The position numbers and the translations under genes are program-made. Shown here piece by piece: positions 55,987 to 64,000 of a stretch of 64,000 nucleotides of DNA. Position 1 is the stretch's first letter, and every line of letters begins with the position of its first letter. Source of the DNA: Cyanophora paradoxa (Eukaryota > Glaucocystophyceae > Cyanophorales > Cyanophoraceae); NCBI GenBank assembly GCA_004431415.1, contig QPMI01000080.1:1-64000 (forward strand), written 5' to 3'. The notes beneath the pieces were generated by a model. The model was given only the letters and a program-made list of their open reading frames with translations. It searched no databases and was not told the origin of the DNA.

Positions 55987-56958
55987 ATCTTCCGTAGACC
56001 CTAGGCCTGGACTCTCCGCCTGCCACTGTCTACGGGGTACCTCCGCCGCCGCGTTCGGCGCCGGCTGTCAGTACTTTGCTCGGTAGCTCCCCCGTTGTGG
56101 CTCCTCGGGGGGCCTCTTCGTCGTCGTCGTTCGCTGGGTTCCGGCTCCGGGTCAGATATCGATTTCTCGCCGGGCTTACCTTCTCCTGGCTCTGCTCCTG
56201 GGCCCTCAACTCCGGGACCGGCTTCCCCGATCTCCTCCCGGACTCGTGGTCGTACCCGTCGCCGGCTTGCCGAGCCTGCGTCTCCTTCTACTTCCCTCCG
56301 GCGGTTTGCCGGGCCGGACCCTCCGGCCTTTGTTCTTGATCCCGGACGTCGACTGCCGCCTTTGCCTTCGTCTTCTGCTTCGCTGGTCGTATCCCGCCGG
56401 CGCCGGCGTACTTCGTCTTATAGTTTAGTTCGAATTCGGTCTGGTTCGGATTCTGATCGTAGTGTTGATGCTAGAGTTAGTTTCAATACTAGCTATAGTC
56501 CTCGTGCTCGACCTGTTGTTCGCCGTCGTTTGCAGTTCGACTGCCCGCCTCGACCCCGGCCGGCTTTAGTGATTCCTTTGAGTGTCCTTTTGCCTGCTCT
56601 TGATCCGCCTGCTCCGCCTCCTGTGTCCTCGTCGACCTCGTGCCGTAGCTCTGCCCTTTCGCATCGTCCTGCTTCGCCTCCGCCTCCACGTCGTCTTGTT
56701 GTTCCTCTTACTTATCTGCTTCCTGTTCTTTATCTTTCTCAATTTTGTCCTCCGCTTCTTAGTGATGTAATTCCTTCCGATATTGATGGTATCTCTATAG
56801 TTAGCTCTGGCTCTTCTTCGTGTCAGTCATCCTCTGTCCCTAGATCTGCTCGATTTATCTACTCTTCTCGATCTGTCTTGAGCTCTGTGTCTTTTCTTTT
56901 TTATTGTCAATTTAGGCTCTTTGTCTTATCTTTCTTCGTGCTCTTGTCGACGTCTTAG
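55987..56958 (+). CDS. Ser/Pro/Arg-rich ORF of unusual composition, unrecognised
   Basis: Frame 1 is open for about 320 codons from after a stop at 55984 to TAG at 56956-56958, without a convincing ATG near its beginning. The product is a low-complexity Ser/Pro/Arg protein with acidic-Ser patches (SGSGSDIDFSPG, IRSGSDSDRSVDARVSF, DVIPSDIDGISIVSSGSSS) and a hydrophobic end (SFLFYCQFRLFVLSFFVLL). The second half is markedly T-rich and codon use differs from neighbours. It could be an exon of a larger gene, a retroelement relic or a chance frame. Confidence 0.3.
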
Positions 56959-57684
56959 TTATTTTGCTTTTTTGTCTTTATGCCCCCTGGGCTGCCCCCG
57001 CAGTGCTGGTGTCTAGAGACTGTGGCCCGTAATTCACCAAAAACAAATAGAGCTGTGCATGCACATGGTGCATATATGCATATGCATGCTCAATTATAAG
57101 CTTATATATGGCTCGACGCGGTAGCGTCATGATCATGGCGTCGACGTCGACGTACGCGTCGGTCAACGTCGTAACCTGGAGCTCAGTAAATCTACTTCAC
57201 TATTCGAATCTAAAAAGCGATCAGGCACTCCTGAATTACGAGATAATGCTCAGCGGAAGACGAAATGCTGGGGATGTCAGCCCAGCGGCTAGCGCTGGCA
57301 ACGTGACACTGACACATTGCACGGAATCTAAAATTACGAGATGATGCTCAGCCGAAGACGAAATACTGCGAAGGTCAGCTCAACGGCTAGCAACCGAAAA
57401 CTGCGGCGCGTGACACGACCGGACTTCGGCGGGACTACAAATTGCATAGGCCGGCCGGGGACGACCCCTGCAGCGCCGCCTGCGTGGGGGTAGAGCGGGA
57501 AGGCAGCCAGCGGCTGAGGAGCCAGACGAGCTCGAGGCGGCGCGTGGGCTTGGCGCCGTACTCCTGCGGCCCGTACCCCTGCTCACACCCGGGGGGGGGG
57601 GGGGGGGGGGGGGGCGCGGCGCACCGTGATGCCGGATTCGACGCAATGCGCCCGTTCCCTGCAAATGCAAGGCCGTTCAGCTCT
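56959..57684. other. Intergenic with a direct repeat
   Basis: ACGAGATAATGCTCAGCGGAAG near 57,238 recurs as ACGAGATGATGCTCAGCCGAAG near 57,338, with about 65 bp of similarity and a period of 100 bp. A G-run of about 20 lies at 57,594-57,614. No gene is supported. Confidence 0.6.
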
Positions 57685-60600
57685 CTAACGAACGGATTTC
57701 GGGGGGCCGGATGCGCACTCTGGGAGGGGCAGGGCGGCGAGGGCGAGGAGCGAGGCGGCGCCCCGGCCCGAGGCGGCCTCGGCGGCGCGGATCTGCCGCG
57801 CGGCCGCGCACGCGCCCTCCAGGTCGTCCCCGTCCAGGAAGACGCTGCCGTTCGGAAAATGAGAGCGAAGCCCGAGTCGAATCGAATTCAGGGGGTACGC
57901 GCACATGTCGAAGGGGTCGCCCGCGGCGGGGGCGGCGGCGGGGGCGAGGCGGTTCCCCGCGACGGCCTCGACGCGGGCGCCGAGGGAGAGGAGCGTGGCG
58001 CGCTTGAACTCGCGCGAGGCGTCGTCCGTCTCGGCGAGGAGGACGCGCGGGGCGCGGGCCGGGGGCGCCGCCGGCGCCGCCGGCGCCGGCAGATCTCGAT
58101 CGCGGAGGGCCAGCGAGGAGACGGAGCCGAGGAGGATGGCGTCGAGGGAGCGCCGGGCGACGTTCTCGGCTCCCGGCGGCAGCCCCGACAGCTCCCCGTG
58201 CGACCGCGGCCGCAGGCGCTCCCGGCTCAGCACGCGCCGCACCGTCGCCGTCGCCACCGCCACCGCCGCCGAGGCCGCCGCCGCCGACGCCGCCGCTGTT
58301 TCCGACGGTGAAGCCGCCGGCAACGGCGGCGGGGTGGCGGCGTTGTCGCGCGTGGCGGCCAGGGCGGCGGCGGCGGCGGCAGCGAGCGGGGCCTGGGCGG
58401 CGGGGGGCGGGCCCTCGCGCGGGCCGGAGCTCCGCCCGCGCCAGCGCTCGAGCGCCGCTTGGAGCTCTGCTTTCCTCGCCGGCTTTGTGAGGTACGCGTC
58501 CTGCGCGCGTGAGCGGCGCGTGAGCGGCGCGGCGGCGGCGGCGGCGCGGCGCGCGGCGAGGGACGGCGGACCATGCCGCTGGCCAGGCACTGCTCCGCGT
58601 ACTCCTTCGAGGCGTTAGCCGTGAGCGCCTGCAGCAGCGAACGAAGTCAGTCGGGGGCGGCAAACGAAGCCGAGGGGCGCGCGCGCGCGTGCGCGCGCCA
58701 CGATGGGGAGGCCCGGGCGGCGCAGCTCCCACTCCCAGGCCCGGACGAGGGCGGCCGCCTCAAGCCCCCCGCACCGCGGCATCTCTGCGCGGCCGCTCAG
58801 AGCAGAGTCGAGCGGAGCGGAGGCGGCGCAGCGACTGGGGGAGCCGTGGGCGCGCGCGCGCGCACCGCAGTCCATGAAGACGAGCGCGTAGGGCCGGTGG
58901 GCGGGGCCCGGGGCCGAGGCCCGCGCCGCCCCCTCCCAGTCCCGAGCCACCTTCTCGAGGGCCTCAACCCCTATACCCCCCCGCCCGCCCGGCGCTGAGG
59001 GGCGACGGCGAGGCGGGGGCGGGGACGGAGGCGGGGGCGGGGGTGGAAGGGGGTACCGTCACTCGCAACGTCCACCTCGCAGCCGGCTGCCGGAGCGGGA
59101 GAGGAGGGGGCAAGGGTCGGCGCCCGCAGCGCGCCGGGCCGAGCCGGAACGCGGGGCGGGCGGGGCGGACCCTGCTGCAGGAACTTGGTCGCTATGATCG
59201 CGTTGACTGCGGGAGCGCGCGGGGCGGGCGGGGCGGGGGCAGGGCGGGGCGGTGTGGGCCTCAGCGCGGTTGGGCGCCAGGCCGCGCTCGCTTCGCTCTT
59301 GGCACTCACCCGCGTTGTCCTCTGCGCGGCTCGGGTGAGCGCTCAGGTGAGGCGGGGGGCGAGGTTGGGTGGGTACCGGCGAGGAGGACCCGGAGCTTCG
59401 CGGCCGGCGCAGGATCGTGCCCTGGAGCGCCGGGCACCGCTGCCGCGGGAGGGGCGGCGTCACGGAAGGACGGGCGAGGGGGCGGAGGGCGTGCGTACCC
59501 GGGGCGGCTGAGGCGGCGGCGTTGGCGTCGGCGGCGGCCGGGGCCGGGAGGGGCGTCGCGCCGGGGGCCGGGGCGCCTCGAGGGCGGCCGCAAGTGCGAA
59601 GAGGACGCGGCGCTGCTGCAGCGGCTGCGCGGCGCGGCGCGTCGGCGGAAGCGGCCTTCAAGGGGCGTGGGGCGAGGCGGGGGCGGGCCTGCGAGAGGAC
59701 GGAGCCGAAGCAGCGGGAGACGGCGGCGCGGGAGGCGGGCGACGAGAGGAGCGCAGCCGGGCCGACCACGAGCACCGCCGGCGGGAGCGGCCTGCCGCCG
59801 CCGCCGCCCGCAGCGCCTCCGCAACGCTTTCGGCGTCGTCTGGCCCCCGGCAGCTCGGGCGGGGCGGGGCGGAGCGGCGGGGACGGGCCGCGCGGACCGG
59901 TTTCGGCGCAGCCGTCGACGAGGAGGGCGTCGAGGCCGGGGGGCAGGGCGGCGAGGAAGGCGGGGCCGGGCCCGGGTACGCGGTGTGGCCCAGCGACTGG
60001 AGGATGCGCGAGGCGGCGGCGACGACGGGGCGGGAGCCCAGGACGCCGACGCGGGCGGCCCGGCCCCGCAGCGCCTCGCGGAGCGGGTCCTGCCCGCCCA
60101 CGGCGGGAGCCCCCGGGACGGCCCCGAGGGCCACGCGGAAGCGGAAGGCCGTCCCGACGCCGAGCTCGCTGCGCCCCGCGGTCAATCAACGAAGAAGTCT
60201 CATGGTGGATCAATATAAAATCACATGGTGGCTCTTTTATAGGAACCGATCATTGCACACAAACCACGTTCTATGGGGCGCGGGGCGCGGGGCGCGGGGC
60301 GCGGGGCGCGGGGCGCGGGGCGTGGGGCGCGGAGCACCTCTCGACGGCGATCTCGCCGGCGCCGAGGGCGGGGGCGAGCTCGGGCGGGCCCCGCATGGCC
60401 CCAACGAGCAGCTTGCAGATGAAGAGCCCGAGGCCCGTCCCCCGCGCCTTGCTCGCGTCGCTGCGCGTTCGAATTCGCAGGCCCCGCTCACTATGCATGC
60501 CGCGGGGCCGCTGCCGGCCCCGGAGGGCGCGGGCGGGCGGGCGCGGAAACGCACCTCCCCAGCTGCGAGAAGCGGGAGAAGAGGCTTCCGACGGCGTCGG

Positions 60601-63600
60601 CGCCCATGCCGGGGCCCCTGCCGCGCCGCGGATCAAAGGCGCTCGCTCGGCGGGGGCATGTTCGCTTATAATATTATGTCGTCCTATCTTGATGTCCAAT
60701 GAAATTCGAGCGAGCTCGAGGGCTCGAGGGGGCGCACGCACGTGTCAACGACGGCCACGTCGAAGTAGGCTACGCGGGGGTCCGGCGCGCAGCCGGCGCC
60801 GGCGGCGGCCGCGGCGACTGCCTCGCCGGGGACCGGGACGACCTGGCCGCCCGAAGAAGCTCATCTCAGCTCAGCTCAGCCGCGGCCGCGGCCGCGGCCG
60901 TTCCCAATGAAACACATTGGGCTGCAAAACATATTTCACTCGAAAGCCGATCATATAGAGAATTCACATCCATGTATTTGTTGGTCTCCCAAGCGAGAAG
61001 AGCTCTTTAAACCCTTCAAAGGTGCGCATGCGCCGGCGGCGCACCTCGAGGCCGACGAGGCGGTCCTCGGGGCGCTTGAGGGGGTCGTAGAACTTGGTCG
61101 CGTTGTAGGCCAGGTTGATGAGGACCTGCCGCAAAGAATTCACCACTGGCGTCTATTTATACATGCGAGGCTCCGGACCTGCTTGAGGCGTCCCTTGTCC
61201 CCGCGGCAGACCGCCGGGCAGCGGGGGTCGACGAAAGGCACGAGGTGCACCCCGTTGCGGTGCGCCTGCCGGGGCGGGGCGGTGTGAGCCCGGGCCCGGC
61301 AATCGCGGCGGAGGCGGAATTCGAAGGGGGCGAGGCTCAAGGGGGCGGGCCTGGGCGATGAGTGTGCCGACGATATGGATGTCAATATCAGCAACAACAA
61401 CAACAACCAGCACTCTTATCTTATAAGCTCTTATAAATGTCAGCAATTGCAACTTATATCTTATAAATGTCTTATAGCTCTTAAATAAAGGGGGCGGGGC
61501 TCAAGGGGGCGGGGCGGGGCGGGCCTGGGCGATGAGGGTACCGACGGACTCGCCGACGGTGTCGCAGAGGTCGAGCTCCTCGTCCGCCAGCACCAGGCTC
61601 CCGTTCCCTGCGGAGGGGCGCGCGTCGGGTCTAGAGGGAGGAAGAGGCTTCGGGGGACGTGGGGAGGAGGAAGAAGGCGCATGGCGCATGGCGCACGGAT
61701 GGCGGCCATGTCCACAAGCTGGCGCCGCCGCCGGTCGGTCGGTCGGTCGGTCTTCGATCGGGAGCGGGGGGGCGGGCGGCGGGGGGAGGCGCGCGGGCAC
61801 CGAATTCAACAGCGCCAGGAGGTGGTCGGCGCTCTGCTGGACGATCTGCGCCATCTCCCGCTGCCGCTCGTCCCCCAGCGACTGCGCGGGGCGGGCGGGC
61901 TCGGGTATAAATTCAAAGGGACGCGGGCCGGCCGGGGGGCCGAGTGCAGGGCACGCCTGCAGAAGGAGCGAAGTCAAGACTTGCTAAGCCACCTAAGACT
62001 AAGCCACCCCCGATACTAAACTCTAAGACTTTACTCTTTAGACTTTAGACTAAGACTAAGACTTTATGCTATGTATGCTATATCTCTCCGCACCTCGAGC
62101 AGGAGGGACGTCATTCCTGACATGCCCGCGCAAGGCGTCCGCATCTGCAGCGGCCAAGCGCGTGAGCGGAGCGCCGGGCGCGCCCTCCCCACCACTCCGA
62201 CTCGCCTCATGGGCCGTGTCCACCAGCAGCTGGTCCTTCGCTTTGTCCCTGGCGGCCCCGCCTCAGCGTCCGGGCGGGCGCGCCGGCCGGGCTGGCCGGC
62301 GGGCGCACAGCTTGGCCAGGCTCTCGTTCTCGAGCGCGAGCTCCCGCGCCCGCGCCTGCTCCTCGTAGTACCGCGCCCCGCGGAGGCACGCCACCGCCTG
62401 GGCCCCCAGCAGCTGCGCGCGCCCGGCGGGTCAGGGCGCGCAGGCCGGGCCGGGACCGGGCCGGGGCGGCCGCGCGCGCCTGGGCGAGGGGCGCCCGGTC
62501 GGGCGCGAAGGCGCCGGCCATGGCGCTGCTCTCGAGGTAGAGCAGCCCTTGCACCTCGAGCTGCGCGGGCGGGCGTCGGCGGCGGCGTCGGCGGCGGCGG
62601 CGGCGGGGCCGACGGCGCGGGGGCCCTCCGCGGCGCACCTCGTGAGTCACGGGGACGCAGAGAAGCGAAAGGGGCGGCCGGCGCGGGCGGCGGGGGCGAG
62701 GAATGGGTCCGGGGCGAAGCGGGCGTCCCCGGGGCGTCGCCGAGCACCAGCGGCGCCCCGTCCGCTGCGCGAACCGCAGCGCCGCCAGCGGCAGCTGCGC
62801 CCGCACTCCGCGATGGGGGCCCCGGGGGCGGGCAGCCGGCCCCGAGGCGGCGGCGACGCGCAGGGCCAGCAGGCCCTCGGCGGGCGAGTCGCCCTCCTCG
62901 GCCAGCGCCAGCACGCAGCGCGTCGCGCCCATCACCTGCGCGGGCAGGTCGGGCCCCGGCCCGGCCCGGCAAGCCCCGGCCTCGCCTGAGCCTCACCTGA
63001 GCGACGATGGAGGCGACGCCCTCGCGGGGCGAGGCGGCCCCCCCATAGCGGCCTCTGCTATCCTGCCCATAGCCGCGAACAGGCCGGCCAGGTCGAGCTC
63101 CTGCGCCAGGCGCTGGAACGCCCGCGGGCCCGCTGCCTCCGCCTCGGGCCCGGCGCCCCCGCCGCCGCCGCGCCCTCCGGGGCAACGCCACCTCCCGCGC
63201 CTTGGCCGGGGCCTGCGGGCGCTGCCGGCTCGCCCCGCCCCGCCGCCCCGCGCTCAGCGGCGCGCACCCCGAAGGCCTCGTACGCCTGCGCCGCGGCTGC
63301 GCGGAGGAGGCGAGCGTGCGCGGCCTTGCCAGCCCCGGCCGCCACCTCCGCCCCCGCCTCCGCTATCATACCCTCCAGCAGGCTGCGCCCGGGCGGGGCG
63401 GTCGGGCGGCCGCCCGCGGGCCGGCGGCGGCAAGCGGCGCACTAGTTTCCGGCGCCGCGGGCCTGGTCGAGCCCCTCTATGAGCAGATCCAGGGCCCCGT
63501 GTCGTCCCCTGCCCCGCGGCCGCGCGTGACCGAGTGAGCGGGCGCGGCGGCGGCGGCGGCGGCGCGCACCGGCGGCGGCGCGCGTCGCCGCCCGCCCGAC

Positions 63601-63990
63601 GGCGAGCTTGGGGCCGAACTCGATGGGCGAGGCAGAGGCGAGCCTGCCGGCCCGTGAGTCACGACTCGGCAGAGCTCGGCGCCCCGCTTCGTTCGCACTC
63701 GGCGAGGCGGGCCTCGTCGGCGGCGGGCTGCCAGGGCCCGGCGACGCCGCTCGGGTCGGCGCGGCGGGCGCGGCAGCGGAGGCGGACGAGGGCGGAGAGA
63801 AACGGGGCGTCGTAGACGATCCCGAGCACCCGCGGCGCGTGCTCCTGCAGCAGCTGCGGCCGTGGACGGGGGCGGCGGGTCGTGGGTGAGCGCCGGGGGC
63901 GCCCAGCAGAGGCACGGACGGCAGCACCCGCAGGTCGGCCCACGCCGGCTCGGAGTCGACGCGGCCGCTCAGGAGGGCGGCGTTCAACCG
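57685..63990 (-). CDS. Hybrid histidine kinase: GAF-HisKA-HATPase with two or three receiver domains (5' end outside window)
   Basis: Runs in from the right edge. Upstream exons contain YEAFGVRAAE, LAQELDLAGLFAAMGRI and a GAF domain (MGATRCVLALAEEGD, LPLAALRFAQRTG, LLYLESSAMAGAFAPDRAPL) with the helix ARYYEEQARARELALENESL. The H-box is DTAHE joined to MRTPCAGMSGM by an intron (62205-62145) with a GC donor. Then come DERQREMAQIVQQSADHLLA, the N-box LINLAYNATKF (61,090-61,130) and G2 GTGLGLFICKLL (about 60,400-60,440). A degenerate receiver follows (59.7-60.1 kb). A full receiver has VNAIIATKF, GCEVDVASDG, ALVFMDC (phospho-Asp, about 58,875), EMPRCGGLEA, LTANASKEYAEQCLASGM and DAYLTKPARK. A third receiver-like piece is RVLLAETDDASREFKRATLL. 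The gene stops at 57685. Input, phosphoryl target and full length are unknown. Confidence 0.85.
60270..60332 (+). repeat. GGGCGCG tandem repeat in an intron of the second kinase
   Basis: About eight head-to-tail copies of the 7-bp unit GGGCGCG (CGCGCCC on the coding strand), lying between the receiver-coding and HATPase-coding exons. Confidence 0.85.
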
Positions 63991-64000
63991 GAGGAAGAGC

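Overview
This window is nuclear DNA of a GC-rich unicellular eukaryote, most probably an alga. The evidence is genes broken into many short exons by small spliceosomal introns, a plant/algal-type phytochrome, F-box proteins, an RBR ubiquitin ligase, a GPI-anchored surface protein and a eukaryotic tRNA-Gly followed by a T-run. The lineage cannot be fixed from sequence alone. Unusual habits are a set of GC-AG introns, many intron ends reading GTACCCC, and long C-runs on the coding strand of introns.

Layout. Positions 1-8,000 are a block of different character: less GC-rich, nearly intron-free, and full of frameshifted virus-like genes. It holds a tail-fibre-like protein with a peptidase_S74 (endosialidase chaperone) end, a fibronectin-III/glycine-rich protein, a tandemly duplicated pair of small structural-looking genes, an HNH nuclease and a GGGACTT-type repeat family. 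I read it as a decaying integrated viral element. Positions 8,000-10,378 are intergenic. Then follow: a kelch-like GPI-anchored protein (10,379-13,336, +); a class III adenylate cyclase (about 16,552-13,546, -); an RBR E3 ligase with four SUMO-interacting-type motifs (16,817-21,805, +); a deoxynucleoside kinase (23,401-22,119, -); an unrecognised multi-exon gene (23,620-25,419, +); a C-terminal fragment or separate gene (27,129-26,049, -); a membrane-anchored F-box/LRR protein (32,231 to about 27,250, -); a very long coiled-coil protein (32,399-39,799, +); a phytochrome hybrid histidine kinase (40,827-47,688, +); a second F-box protein (49,726-52,029, +); tRNA-Gly(TCC) (54,752-54,823, +) in repeat-rich DNA; and a second hybrid histidine kinase running off the right edge (63,990-57,685, -).

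How they work together. The phytochrome carries the full phosphorelay on one chain (sensor, kinase, receiver, HPt). The second kinase has a GAF sensor and several receiver domains. With the adenylate cyclase and three ubiquitin-system genes, the host part of the window is dominated by signalling and protein turnover. Three gene pairs are head-to-head with 167-264 bp between start codons. Exon coordinates are hand-derived from splice signals and reading-frame continuity. They are firm for the kelch protein, the cyclase catalytic core, most of the RBR gene and the second F-box gene, and approximate elsewhere.
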